Shown here one piece after another: positions 18,935 to 27,525 of a DNA stretch of 64,000 nucleotides (within the stretch, counting starts at the first letter, position 1; every line of letters starts with the position of its first letter). A model generated the notes under the pieces. That model did no database searches. It saw only the letters and a program-made list of their open reading frames with translations, and had not been told where the DNA came from. A program made the translations under genes and the position numbers. The stretch comes from Cellulophaga tyrosinoxydans. Lineage in GTDB: Bacteria > Bacteroidota > Bacteroidia > Flavobacteriales > Flavobacteriaceae. Location of the stretch: positions 1 to 64,000 of the forward strand of contig NZ_FWXO01000007.1 of NCBI RefSeq assembly GCF_900176415.1, in the 5' to 3' direction.

Positions 18935-19628
18935 AGGTATTACAAAATATTCCGGTGAGTATAGCCAAACCAAAACTAAGCAACGTGCCAATTAAAATAT
19001 ATTCTGTTAACTCCCTGCTATTACTTTCCTTAAGATCATTAAATCTAAATACAGATTTTGCCGCAATTAGAAAACCTATAACTTCCCAATGGCCTAAAAT
19101 GATAAATGTTAAGACAAAAAAACGCTCAATAATTCCAATATACATTCCTGCATTTGGTAACGATTCGTGATCAATTTCAATATGTTTAGACATGCCCTCT
19201 AACATTTTACTTATGATTATTGCTGAAGGAAAACTTACAAATACAAAAGCAGTTACTAAGGTTAGATCTATTTGCTGTACTATTTCCGTTGTATGAAGAA
19301 ACAAATCTCCATAATACGCACAAGTGTATAATACAATTAGGTGTAATACTTGATCTACAAAAAATGGAATTCTAGAGTTTTTTATTCTAGGTGCCACATA
19401 TAATTTTAGTGCATCAATACTAAAATGAGATACCATAATTAGCAAGGCCATTTTCCAATAACTCCAATCCCAAAATAACAACATGGTTATTACAAAATGA
19501 ATTATTACATGAAAATATAAGTATTTAGATTTGAGTTTATACAGCTCCTTATCCACTACCCACTTGTTGGATTGTAAAATAAAATCTCCTATTAAGTGTG
19601 CTAAAAAAAGTTTTATAAATATTAACAT
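18927..19628 (-). CDS. DUF3307 domain-containing membrane protein
   Basis: A 233-residue polytopic inner-membrane protein with about five to six hydrophobic segments. The DUF3307 signature opens the protein: FLAHLIGDFILQSNKWV near residues 9-25, then HVIIHFVITMLLF and HFSIDALKLYV. Conserved His and Asp residues facing one side of the membrane suggest metal or ion handling, but no function is established. It starts 3 bp after the satD-like stop, so the two are surely cotranscribed. DUF3307 genes are commonly found beside satD-like genes (from memory), which suggests that SatD controls or signals to this protein. Confidence 0.85.
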   Translation of the reverse strand: MLIFIKLFLAHLIGDFILQSNKWVVDKELYKLKSKYLYFHVIIHFVITMLLFWDWSYWKMALLIMVSHFSIDALKLYVAPRIKNSRIPFFVDQVLHLIVLYTCAYYGDLFLHTTEIVQQIDLTLVTAFVFVSFPSAIIISKMLEGMSKHIEIDHESLPNAGMYIGIIERFFVLTFIILGHWEVIGFLIAAKSVFRFNDLKESNSRELTEYILIGTLLSFGLAILTGIFCNTYL

Positions 19629-19631
19629 CCC

Positions 19632-20234
19632 TTATTTATTAATTGTTGCTTTATAATAAGTTAGTACTTGCTGAACCAAATCTAATCTTGCTCTTTTTTG
19701 TCGTTGACTTACGGCGGATTGTTGTATGCCTAGTTGATCTGCGATTTCTTGTTGCGGCATATCTGGATGCGCTAAAGATATGGCTATAATTTCCGCAGAC
19801 ACAGGACTCCAATCATCCATAAAATCTAGCGCCAATTTTAATATTAAATTCAATGTAGTATCAAATTTTGCACTACTACTTGCCAAGGCTAAATTTAATT
19901 TTTGATCTTTTAATTTTTCAAAGATCCGACCTGAAAACTGATAGGCAGTACCATTAGATTCACTTACACTAGCGCCTACAAAATCTTCCTCTCCAAGCCC
20001 AATCCCCATTCGAACATCTAAACCCTTTATGGTTTTAATTTTGGCTTTTATAGCAATAGCAACTTCTAAAGCATCAACAGCCGCAACTTTAATTTGAAAT
20101 TCATCACCTCTATAAATCTCCCAAACTTGAGGCGTACTGCCCAGTTGTGAAAAATATTCCTTTAAAATAGACATCCAATCCGACACATTATAGTGTTCAG
20201 AATTAATGATATCTCCTGTTAGTATCGCGATCAT
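19632..20234 (-). CDS. SatD family protein: cyclase-like domain plus helix-turn-helix
   Basis: A 200-residue SatD-family protein. Residues 1-120 show a layout recalling a class III nucleotidyl cyclase/GGDEF fold: LTGDIINS near 5-12, YRGDEFQI near 42-49, DVRMGIGLGEE near 73-83, and AYQFSGRIFEKL near 96-107. Residues 150-190 carry a clear helix-turn-helix (PQQEIADQLGIQQSAVSQRQKRARLD). This suggests a one-component regulator with a ligand-binding or nucleotide-cyclising module; enzymatic activity is unproven. It is directly upstream of, and probably coupled to, the DUF3307 gene. Its upstream region holds three 19-bp direct repeats, possible sites for its own HTH. Confidence 0.85.
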   Translation of the reverse strand: MIAILTGDIINSEHYNVSDWMSILKEYFSQLGSTPQVWEIYRGDEFQIKVAAVDALEVAIAIKAKIKTIKGLDVRMGIGLGEEDFVGASVSESNGTAYQFSGRIFEKLKDQKLNLALASSSAKFDTTLNLILKLALDFMDDWSPVSAEIIAISLAHPDMPQQEIADQLGIQQSAVSQRQKRARLDLVQQVLTYYKATINK

Positions 20235-20238
20235 ATTT

Positions 20239-20313
20239 ATAAGCTAAAAAGCTAATATATTAAAATATAAGCTAATATGCTAATAATTGATAAAATAAGT
20301 TAATATGCTAATA
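20239..20313. repeat. Three 19-bp direct repeats at exact 28-bp spacing, candidate operator
   Basis: Copies at 20239-20257, 20267-20285 and 20295-20313. Consensus ATAAGCTAATATGCTAATA; the middle copy is exact, the third differs at one base and the first at two. Each contains two GCTAATA-like half-sites 8 bp apart. Copies start every 28 bp with 9-bp spacers. The first lies 4 bp upstream of the satD ATG, the last touches the stop codon of the upstream methyltransferase gene. Position suggests binding by the SatD HTH or another regulator. Confidence 0.8.
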
Positions 20314-20766
20314 CTAAAACCAACGTCTAACTTTAATTTTATACGCTAAAAACTCGTTTCCAAAAATTTTCTCCAAGGCCTCTTCTTCTGGTTTTATTTG
20401 AAACGTATTCATGTACGAAACAAACGCGGCTGCCAAAAGGGTATTAAATGCATTACTTAAAAACAAACCCCACGTAAGCAATAGCAATAACAAACTTAAA
20501 TACATAGGATTACGAGTTATACTGTATATTCCACTACTCACCAACTTAGTAGCACTATCTGGCGCCAAGGGATTTACACTTGTTTTTTTATTAAAAAATT
20601 GTACTAAAGACCATAAGCCTAATAACGCTCCCAATCCCAACAAAACATACATTAAATAAATTCTGCCTGTAAAACTAAAGTCACCAAAAGGTAGAAATTT
20701 AGCCAAAATAAACATTAGTAAACCTATGATTAGTGTTACGACAACTGGTGGAATTTTTAAACGCAT
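20314..20766 (-). CDS. Isoprenylcysteine carboxyl methyltransferase (ICMT/PEMT)-like membrane protein
   Basis: A 150-residue integral membrane methyltransferase-like protein with about four hydrophobic segments. The C-terminal catalytic signature of the family is present: LVSSGIYSITRNPMYLS near residues 84-100 (RNPxY binds S-adenosylmethionine) and PEEEALEKIFGNEFLAYKIKVRRW near 126-149. Substrate unknown; bacterial members methylate lipids or small molecules. It is on the same strand as satD and 79 bp upstream of it, with the repeat operator between. Confidence 0.85.
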   Translation of the reverse strand: MRLKIPPVVVTLIIGLLMFILAKFLPFGDFSFTGRIYLMYVLLGLGALLGLWSLVQFFNKKTSVNPLAPDSATKLVSSGIYSITRNPMYLSLLLLLLTWGLFLSNAFNTLLAAAFVSYMNTFQIKPEEEALEKIFGNEFLAYKIKVRRWF

Positions 20767-20824
20767 ACTTATTTAGTTAAGACTATTTAAAATACTATTT
20801 TTGATGTTAAACATATAAAATTCA

Positions 20825-21406
20825 ATGGAAATTGTATTTGCCACAAACAACCAAAATAAAGTTTACGAAGTTCAACTTTTACTTCCTAAAAATATCAAAA
20901 TTCTTTCATTAAAAGATATTGGTTGTACTGTAGATATTCCAGAAACGGCTAATACTCTAGAAGGCAATGCTATATTAAAAGCTAATTATGTAACAGAGCA
21001 CTACGGTTTTGATTGTTTTGCCGATGACACAGGATTACTAGTGGATAGTCTAAATGGCGAACCAGGTGTTTTATCTGCAAGATATGCTGGAGATCATAAA
21101 AACTCGGAAGATAATATTTCTAAACTACTGCAAGAGCTTAGCACAAAATCTAATCGCAAGGCACATTTTGAAACCTGTATTGCTTTAAATATAGACCATC
21201 GTCAACTGTTATTTACAGGAATTGCAGAAGGTGAAATTACGCTGGAAAAACATGGTGACAATGGTTTTGGATACGATCCAGTTTTTAAACCTAAAGGCTA
21301 TCAAAAAACATTTGCGGAATTACCCATTAAAACCAAAAACAAGATAAGTCATCGCGGAAAAGCGATGCAAAAACTTATTAATTATTTCAAAACCTTACAG
21401 AGATAA
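20825..21406 (+). CDS. rdgB: Non-canonical purine NTP pyrophosphatase (RdgB/HAM1)
   Basis: A 193-residue nucleotide-sanitising enzyme that hydrolyses ITP, dITP and XTP to monophosphates, preventing base-analogue incorporation. Motifs are FATNNQNKVYEVQ near residues 4-16, DDTGLLVDSLNGEPGVLSARYAG near 67-89, and FGYDPVFKPKGYQKTFAEL near 147-165, followed by KNKISHRGKA. Length is standard. A -7-like TATTTTTG at 20796-20803 lies 21 bp upstream of the ATG without a well-placed TTG. Divergent from the methyltransferase gene. Confidence 0.96.
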   Translation: MEIVFATNNQNKVYEVQLLLPKNIKILSLKDIGCTVDIPETANTLEGNAILKANYVTEHYGFDCFADDTGLLVDSLNGEPGVLSARYAGDHKNSEDNISKLLQELSTKSNRKAHFETCIALNIDHRQLLFTGIAEGEITLEKHGDNGFGYDPVFKPKGYQKTFAELPIKTKNKISHRGKAMQKLINYFKTLQR

Positions 21407-21498
21407 TCAATATTTTAATTTCAACATATTGATTATCAGTTTATTAATTAACTTTCAAGGAATTCAAAATTAAAATTCTTAATCTAACGAAATAGCAG

Positions 21499-21616
21499 TA
21501 CCTTTGCGCCTTTAAATAATGCCGCTGGTATAGCATGTGTTGCGCTGAGTCTAAACAGGTTATGGGAAATAATCGCTCTATGCAACATACATATTTGCGA
21601 TTAACAATACATAATT
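21499..21616 (+). promoter_or_regulatory. Promoter -7 element and structured leader of the DEAD-box helicase gene
   Basis: TACCTTTG at 21499-21506 matches TAnnTTTG. It would give a 5' leader of roughly 100 nt, long for this genome. The leader has complementary segments TGTTGC (21538-21543) and GCAACA (21583-21588) able to form a long-range stem. Long structured leaders are typical of cold-induced RNA helicase genes; that link is inference. Confidence 0.5.
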
Positions 21617-23521
21617 ATGACAAAATTTGAAGCGTTAGGCCTTAAACAGTCTATTCTAAACGCTATTACTGACATGGGTTTTGAAACCCCTTCAGACGTA
21701 CAAGAACAAGCAATTCCTATTCTTTTAGAAAGTGATACAGATTTAGTTGCTCTTGCACAAACAGGAACAGGTAAAACAGCAGCTTTTGGATTTCCATTAA
21801 TTCAAAAAATAGATGCCGAAAGCAGAACAACTCAAGGTTTAATTCTTTCGCCAACACGTGAACTTTGTTTGCAAATTACCAATGAAATGCAAGCCTATTC
21901 CAAATATGAAAGGAATATTAATGTAGTTGCAATTTATGGTGGTGCAAGTATCACAGAACAAGCAAGACAAATAAAACGTGGTGCGCAAATTATTGTTGCT
22001 ACCCCAGGTCGTATGAAAGATATGATGAGTCGTGGTTTAGTAGATATTACTAAAATCGACTATTGTGTTTTAGATGAAGCAGATGAAATGCTTAATATGG
22101 GATTCTTTGAGGATATCAAAGAAATTTTATCCGATACACCAAAAGAAAAGAACACTTGGTTATTTTCTGCTACAATGCCTAAAGAGGTAGCACTTATTGC
22201 TAAGAAATTCATGAAAAATCCACAAGAAATTACTGTGGGTGCAAAAAATTCAGGAGCAACAACGGTGCAACATGAATATTATGTTGTCAGTGGTAGAGAC
22301 AGATATCCTGCTTTAAAGAGATTAGCAGATACCAATCCAGATATTTTCTCAGTAATTTTCTGTAGAACTAAAAGAGATACGCAAAAAGTAGCGGAAAGCT
22401 TAATTGAAGATGGATACAATGCCGGTGCATTACATGGCGATTTAAGCCAAAATCAAAGAGATTTGGTGATGAATGCCTTTCGTAAGAAACAAATACAAAT
22501 GTTAGTTGCCACTGATGTTGCTGCTCGTGGTATTGATGTTGATGATATTACTCACGTAATTAACTACCAATTACCGGACGAAATAGAAACCTATACACAC
22601 CGCAGTGGTCGTACAGGAAGAGCTGGAAAGTCAGGTATCTCTATGGTTATCATCACCAGAAGTGAGCTTAGAAAAATAAAAGCAATTGAAAACAAAATTG
22701 GTCAAAAATTCATCACCAAAAACATTCCAACAGGAATGGAAATTTGTGAAATTCAATTATACCACCTAGCAAATAAAATTAAAGACACTGAAGTTAACGC
22801 TGAAGTAGACACCTATTTACCAGCTATAAGCAAGGTATTTGAAGGTATTGACAGAGAAGAGTTAATTAAGAAAGTGGTTTCTGTAGAATTCACTAGATTC
22901 TTTAACTATTACAACAAAACAAGAGACTTGGCTTCTGGTGGATCTGATCGTGAAGATAGAGGCTCAAGAAGTGAACGAAGTAATAATAGTGGAGAAATCC
23001 CAACAGATGGTTCGGTTCGTTACTTTATAAACGTTGGTGAAAAAGATGATTACGATTGGATGTCTTTAAAAGACTTCCTTAGAGATACATTACAAGTAGG
23101 TCAGGATGATATCTACAAAGTAGATGTGAAAGAAAGTTTTTCATTCTTTAATACAGATGCAGCAATTACACCTAAAATTTTAGAAACCTTTAAAGATTTT
23201 AAAGTAGAAGGCAGATTTGTAAATGTTGAAATCTCCAGTAATCCTGGAGGCGGCGGAGGTCGTGGAGGAAGAGACAGAAACCGCGGTGGCGGTGGAGGTG
23301 GCAGAGACAGAAACCGTGGTGGCGGTGGAGGCGACTTCAAAAAAAGAAGAGACAGATCTTCATCAGGAAAAGGTGATAGCTATGGTTCTTCAGAAGGTGG
23401 ATCTAAAAGAAGATCTAGCTCTGGTAGCTCAAGCACAAAATCTGGTTCTAGATCAGGATCAAGAAGTGGAAATAGAGAAAGTAGCGGTAGCAAAGGAAAA
23501 CGCAGAAGTGGTTTCTTTTAA
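21617..23521 (+). CDS. DEAD-box RNA helicase with DbpA-like domain and RGG-rich tail
   Basis: A 634-residue ATP-dependent RNA helicase of the DeaD/CsdA type. Motifs are Q motif with F4/F24, Walker A AQTGTGKT near residues 46-53, PTRELC, TPGR, DEAD (VLDEADEM near 152-159), SAT, RGIDV and HRSGRTGRAG. Residues 470-540 form a DbpA-like RNA-binding domain (VRYFINVGEKDDYDW). The last 90 residues are low-complexity: Gly-Arg-Asp-Arg repeats, then Ser-Arg-rich sequence, a disordered RNA-binding tail. Likely roles are ribosome assembly and RNA decay at low temperature. Followed by a UUCG-tetraloop terminator. Confidence 0.93.
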   Translation: MTKFEALGLKQSILNAITDMGFETPSDVQEQAIPILLESDTDLVALAQTGTGKTAAFGFPLIQKIDAESRTTQGLILSPTRELCLQITNEMQAYSKYERNINVVAIYGGASITEQARQIKRGAQIIVATPGRMKDMMSRGLVDITKIDYCVLDEADEMLNMGFFEDIKEILSDTPKEKNTWLFSATMPKEVALIAKKFMKNPQEITVGAKNSGATTVQHEYYVVSGRDRYPALKRLADTNPDIFSVIFCRTKRDTQKVAESLIEDGYNAGALHGDLSQNQRDLVMNAFRKKQIQMLVATDVAARGIDVDDITHVINYQLPDEIETYTHRSGRTGRAGKSGISMVIITRSELRKIKAIENKIGQKFITKNIPTGMEICEIQLYHLANKIKDTEVNAEVDTYLPAISKVFEGIDREELIKKVVSVEFTRFFNYYNKTRDLASGGSDREDRGSRSERSNNSGEIPTDGSVRYFINVGEKDDYDWMSLKDFLRDTLQVGQDDIYKVDVKESFSFFNTDAAITPKILETFKDFKVEGRFVNVEISSNPGGGGGRGGRDRNRGGGGGGRDRNRGGGGGDFKKRRDRSSSGKGDSYGSSEGGSKRRSSSGSSSTKSGSRSGSRSGNRESSGSKGKRRSGFF

Positions 23522-23546
23522 ATTGCTAAATAGTTAAAATCATATT

Positions 23547-23572
23547 AAAAAATACGCTTCGGCGTATTTTTT
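23547..23572 (+). terminator. Intrinsic terminator with UUCG tetraloop
   Basis: An 11-bp stem (23547-23557 with 23562-23572) closed by C-UUCG-G, followed by T residues. It lies 25 bp after the helicase stop codon. Confidence 0.92.
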
Positions 23573-23689
23573 TGGTTTGTTTAGTATTTTAGAGCTTAAT
23601 TTGCTTAAATTATTAGAAAATAAGTGAACTATTTACACCATGCTTGTTTTTTAAAAATAGTACCTAAATCAACTTTTAAAAGTGCCCTC

Positions 23690-24481
23690 ATGAAATATTA
23701 TTTTACTTTCTTTTCTTTTCTTTTTATAAGCATATGTGGGTTTTCACAAGAAGTTGACGAAAAAGAACAGGTTGAAAAACTAGAAAAAATAAAAGCCGTT
23801 GTAATTAACGCGCAAGATGCCTCGGTATTAGAAAGTGTTCATATTATAAATTTAAATAGAGTTGTTGGGACAATTACAAACGAGAAAGGTGAATTTAGTA
23901 TTTCTGCAGCGGTTAATGATACCTTATATTTTAGTTATTTAGGGTTTAAACCTCAAAAGGTTAGAGTAACTAATGACATGTTTAAATTTAAGGATACTAA
24001 AATAGCTTTAACGGAACTGGCTTACGCTTTAGAAGAGGTAATTATTACGCCATATCAATTAACAGGCTACTTAGAAATAGATGTTAAAAATCTTCCAATC
24101 AACGATTCGTATCAATACAGTATTTCAGGTTTAAATACAGGTTACGAAGCAGGTAAAAAAAATCCAAGTGCTGTTACCAAAGTGCTAGGTGCAATTTTGA
24201 ATCCAGCAGATTTACTACGTAACCTATTCGGAAAAAAGCCTAATCAGATGAAAAAACTTAGGCAAATAAAAGAAGATGATGCTATTAAAGATTTACTTGC
24301 CTCTAAATTTGATAGAGAAATTTTAACAGAATTACTGCAAATAGAAAAAGTAGACATTGAAGATATCTTAAACAATTGTAATTACTCCAGATCCTTTATT
24401 CTAACAGCAAATGATTTGCAAATTTTAGATGCTATTAGTGGTTGTTACGAAGATTACAAGGTGTTAAACAGAAAAAAATAA
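23690..24481 (+). CDS. Exported protein with CarboxypepD-regulatory-like domain
   Basis: A 263-residue protein with a signal peptide (MKYYFTFFSFLFISICGFSQ) and a CarboxypepD_reg-like/DUF4480-type beta-sandwich near residues 35-115 (VVINAQDASVLESVHIINLNR, FSYLGFKPQKV). The C-terminal half has no recognised domain and lacks a TonB plug or barrel, so it is not a receptor. It resembles stand-alone carboxypeptidase-like proteins common in Flavobacteriia; role unknown. The frame is open from 23624, but the ATG at 23690 is chosen because it places the signal peptide first. Confidence 0.82.
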   Translation: MKYYFTFFSFLFISICGFSQEVDEKEQVEKLEKIKAVVINAQDASVLESVHIINLNRVVGTITNEKGEFSISAAVNDTLYFSYLGFKPQKVRVTNDMFKFKDTKIALTELAYALEEVIITPYQLTGYLEIDVKNLPINDSYQYSISGLNTGYEAGKKNPSAVTKVLGAILNPADLLRNLFGKKPNQMKKLRQIKEDDAIKDLLASKFDREILTELLQIEKVDIEDILNNCNYSRSFILTANDLQILDAISGCYEDYKVLNRKK

Positions 24482-24545
24482 TACGCTATTTTAGACTATT
24501 AATTTTCTAAATCCATTATCATTTTATAGCTTTAAAAAAAATAAA

Positions 24546-26240
24546 ATGATGATGAAAAAAACACACTATTTTCTTTTAGTATTTGTCATAATACTTTCAT
24601 GTAAACAACAAAAAGATACTACCAAGAGTGCTATCGTCATCAATTCAGAATCTACAGAAAAAATAAACAATACTCCTTTTGTTTGGGAAGGCGCAAATAT
24701 TTATTTTTTACTTACAGACCGTTTTAATAATGGAGATACCACCAATGATTTAAATTTTGAACGAACCAAAGAAACTGGTGTTTTGCGAGGTTTCATGGGC
24801 GGCGACATTAAAGGGATCACCGTTAAAATTGAAGAAGGTTATTTTACCGATCTAGGGATAAATGCCATTTGGTTCACCCCTGTTGTGGAACAAATTCATG
24901 GTTCAACTAATGAAGGTACCGGAAACACCTATGGCTATCATGGATATTGGACTAAAGATTGGACCGCTTTGGACCCCAATTTTGGCAGTAAACAAGATTT
25001 ATCCGAACTAGTTAAAACTGCACATAAAAACGGGATTAGAATTTTGATGGACGTTGTTTTAAACCACACTGGTCCGGTTACAGATATAGATCCTGTTTGG
25101 CCAGAAGATTGGGTAAGAACTGGACCTGCCTGTACGTATACAAATTACGAAACCACAACCGCTTGCACTCTTGTTGCCAATTTACCTGATATTACAACTG
25201 AAAATAATATAGAAGTTGAATTGCCTGATGCATTATTAGCCAAATGGAAATCGGAAGGTAGATTAAGTGCTGAGTTAGATGAATTGGAGTTGTTTTTTAA
25301 TAGAACTGGATGTGCAAGAACTTCAAAATCATATATTATAAAATGGCTTACAGATTATATTAATGATTATGGTATTGACGGATTTAGAGTAGACACCGTA
25401 AAGCATGTCGATGAAAATGCTTGGGATGAACTGTATAAGCAAGCTTCCATTGCATTTGAAAATTGGAAAAGAAAAAATCCTGATGCTGTTTTAGACGACA
25501 ATCCTTTTTATATGGTTGGTGAAGTTTATAATTATAATATTTCTAGTGGTCGAGATTATGATTTCGGTGATAAAAAGGTTGATTATTATGCACATGGTTT
25601 TAAAAGCTTAATCAATTTTGAATTAAAACAGGATGCCGAAAAAGATTATGAATCCATCTTTAAAAAATACAATAATCTTTTGCAATCCAAACTAAAAGGC
25701 AAAAGCGTTTTAAACTACCTAACATCGCATGATGATGGTAACCCGTTTGACAAAGAACGAAAAAGACCTTATTATGCAGCTAACGTGCTATTATTAACCC
25801 CAGGTGCATCGCAGGTGTATTATGGAGATGAATCTTCAAGAAATTTAATAATTGAAGGCACTGAAGGCGATGCTACTTTACGATCCTTTATGAATTGGAA
25901 TGAGATTGACAGTTTACCTGAAACCAAAAAAATACTTAAGCATTGGCAAAAATTAGGTCTATTTAGAGCTAATCATCCAGCTATTGGCGCAGGAAGACAT
26001 CAAATGCTATCTAAATCTCCCTACGTGTTCGAAAGAACTTTTGAGAAAAATGATTTTAAAGACAAGGTTGTCGTGGCCTTAAATTTACCAAAGGGCAAAA
26101 AATCGCTTTCTGTTAAAGGCTTTTTCGGTGATGGCACCAAACTTTATGACACTTATTCAGAAACTAATGTAGAGGTAAAAAATGGTAAGATAATTTTAGA
26201 TAATGAATTTGATATAGCACTAATTGAACTTGTGCAATAA
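24546..26240 (+). CDS. GH13 alpha-amylase family lipoprotein
   Basis: A 564-residue secreted lipoprotein. The signal peptide ends with the lipobox IILSC (Cys near residue 19), so it is probably membrane-anchored. GH13 (beta/alpha)8 motifs are visible: DVVLNHTG, GFRVDTVKHVD with the nucleophile Asp, GEVYN with the acid/base Glu, and LTSHDDGNP with the transition-state Asp. The product most likely cleaves alpha-1,4-glucans or maltodextrins. Not in a classic susCD locus: no susC or susD is adjacent. The start could also be the Met two codons later (24552). Confidence 0.92.
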   Translation: MMMKKTHYFLLVFVIILSCKQQKDTTKSAIVINSESTEKINNTPFVWEGANIYFLLTDRFNNGDTTNDLNFERTKETGVLRGFMGGDIKGITVKIEEGYFTDLGINAIWFTPVVEQIHGSTNEGTGNTYGYHGYWTKDWTALDPNFGSKQDLSELVKTAHKNGIRILMDVVLNHTGPVTDIDPVWPEDWVRTGPACTYTNYETTTACTLVANLPDITTENNIEVELPDALLAKWKSEGRLSAELDELELFFNRTGCARTSKSYIIKWLTDYINDYGIDGFRVDTVKHVDENAWDELYKQASIAFENWKRKNPDAVLDDNPFYMVGEVYNYNISSGRDYDFGDKKVDYYAHGFKSLINFELKQDAEKDYESIFKKYNNLLQSKLKGKSVLNYLTSHDDGNPFDKERKRPYYAANVLLLTPGASQVYYGDESSRNLIIEGTEGDATLRSFMNWNEIDSLPETKKILKHWQKLGLFRANHPAIGAGRHQMLSKSPYVFERTFEKNDFKDKVVVALNLPKGKKSLSVKGFFGDGTKLYDTYSETNVEVKNGKIILDNEFDIALIELVQ

Positions 26241-26320
26241 AACTAAAGTTAAATCTTCCCTAAAGGTCTTAAATCTTATTAAAAATACCAGATCATTGCC
26301 TTAAATTTGACCTTGTTTTT

Positions 26321-27145
26321 ATGAAAATTAATAGAAGGTTATTTATTAAGAGGCTATTTATATTATCTACCACACTAGTTATATTAGTGTATTTAGACAG
26401 CTATTGGTTTGAAAAATATATTATTGATTGGAACGAGTTCGATTTATCAAATTCTAGTAAAAATAAAGTCAAAATAATTCAACTTTCAGACCTTCATTTA
26501 AAGGATATTAAATATTTTCACCACACCATTGCTGAAAGAATTAACAAAGAAAAACCTGATTTCATAGCCTTTTCTGGCGATACTATCTCTCGAAGAAATA
26601 CGTATCCTATTCTAATAGAATTTTTAGATTTAATTGATAAGCATATACCTAAATATGTAATTCTAGGCAACAAAGAATATGACGCAAAAGCTACCGTTGA
26701 CGACTTAAATACAATATTTTCTGACTACAACGGCAAGGTACTTAAAAATGAAAATCATGTATTCTCAAAAGGTAATAGAGCCATTAACATTGTTGGCCTT
26801 GATGACTTTTTACATGGAAAACCTGATTTTGAAAAAGCTATTGGCAAAATTGATAAATCCTTAGAAACTATTGTATTAAATCATTGCCCTGGTTATACAG
26901 ATATAATTGATAAACTAAACCTAAAACAACAATTAAACATTCCTATGGTTTTATCTGGACATACACATGGGGGTCAAATAACATTTTTTGGACTAAAAAT
27001 CTATACACCTGGTGGCAGTGGAAACTATTTAAAAGGATGGTATCAATTAGATACCATAAAAATGTATGTTTCTAAAGGAATTGGAACTACTGTACTCCCA
27101 TTACGCTTTTTTGCAAGAGCAGAAGTTGCAATATTCTATATCTAA
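26321..27145 (+). CDS. Membrane-anchored metallophosphoesterase
   Basis: A 274-residue calcineurin-like phosphoesterase with an N-terminal hydrophobic anchor near residues 8-24. Metal-binding motifs are QLSDLHL near 51-57, FSGDT near 84-88, LGNKEYD near 112-118 (in place of the usual GNHE, so His is replaced by Lys), LNHCPGY near 188-194 and SGHTHGGQ near 213-220. The GNKEYD variant occurs in a subset of the YaeI-like family that cleave lipid pyrophosphates, but substrate cannot be told here. Convergent and directly adjacent to the VOC gene. Confidence 0.88.
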   Translation: MKINRRLFIKRLFILSTTLVILVYLDSYWFEKYIIDWNEFDLSNSSKNKVKIIQLSDLHLKDIKYFHHTIAERINKEKPDFIAFSGDTISRRNTYPILIEFLDLIDKHIPKYVILGNKEYDAKATVDDLNTIFSDYNGKVLKNENHVFSKGNRAINIVGLDDFLHGKPDFEKAIGKIDKSLETIVLNHCPGYTDIIDKLNLKQQLNIPMVLSGHTHGGQITFFGLKIYTPGGSGNYLKGWYQLDTIKMYVSKGIGTTVLPLRFFARAEVAIFYI

Positions 27146-27511
27146 TTATTGCTGTGAATGCAAAGCTATTCTATTGCCTTCCGAATCTATAAACAATGCC
27201 ATAAAACCATGTCCGCCGCCAATCTCTTTTTTCTCTTGCAAAATTTTTCCTCCTGATGCCGTAACCCTACTCAATTCTTCAGAAAGATCCTTGCATGAAA
27301 AGTACAACAATGGTCCTTTTGTAGTACTGGGAATATATTGCTCGTGTTGTACTAAAGAACCTGGAGCAACAGCTTTTTCAGGATCATACGGAAACCAACC
27401 CATTTTAAATTCACCCAAATCATTTAGAGCAATGGATACATTAAATACTTTTTCGTAAAACTTAGCAGCTCTCGCCATATCAGCAACAGGAATTTCAAAC
27501 CATCCAACCAT
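27146..27511 (-). CDS. VOC (glyoxalase/bleomycin-resistance) superfamily protein
   Basis: A 121-residue single-module VOC protein. It opens MVGWFEIPVADMARAAKFYEKVF, the standard first beta-alpha unit, and ends KKEIGGGHGFMALFIDSEGNRIALHSQQ, the second paired motif with Glu/Asp metal ligand positions. Members include glyoxalases, dioxygenases and antibiotic-binding proteins; the substrate is not deducible. It lies 14 bp after the SRPBCC gene on the same strand and is probably cotranscribed with it. Such VOC-SRPBCC pairs are frequent. Confidence 0.88.
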   Translation of the reverse strand: MVGWFEIPVADMARAAKFYEKVFNVSIALNDLGEFKMGWFPYDPEKAVAPGSLVQHEQYIPSTTKGPLLYFSCKDLSEELSRVTASGGKILQEKKEIGGGHGFMALFIDSEGNRIALHSQQ

Positions 27512-27525
27512 ACGTATCTTATTTA

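Noticed and set aside
20239-20313. CRISPR array
   Set aside because: The repeats are only 19 bp with 9-bp AT-rich gaps; CRISPR needs spacers of about 26-40 bp and no cas genes are near.
23113-23340. Antisense Pro-rich ORF opposite the helicase tail
   Set aside because: It is the mirror of the Gly-Arg repeat region of the DEAD-box gene (poly-Gly codons read as Pro). No independent gene signals.
23223-23537. Second plus-strand ORF overlapping the helicase tail in another frame
   Set aside because: Composed of Glu/Val/Ala repeats produced by reading the Gly-Arg-Asp repeats out of frame; no family match.
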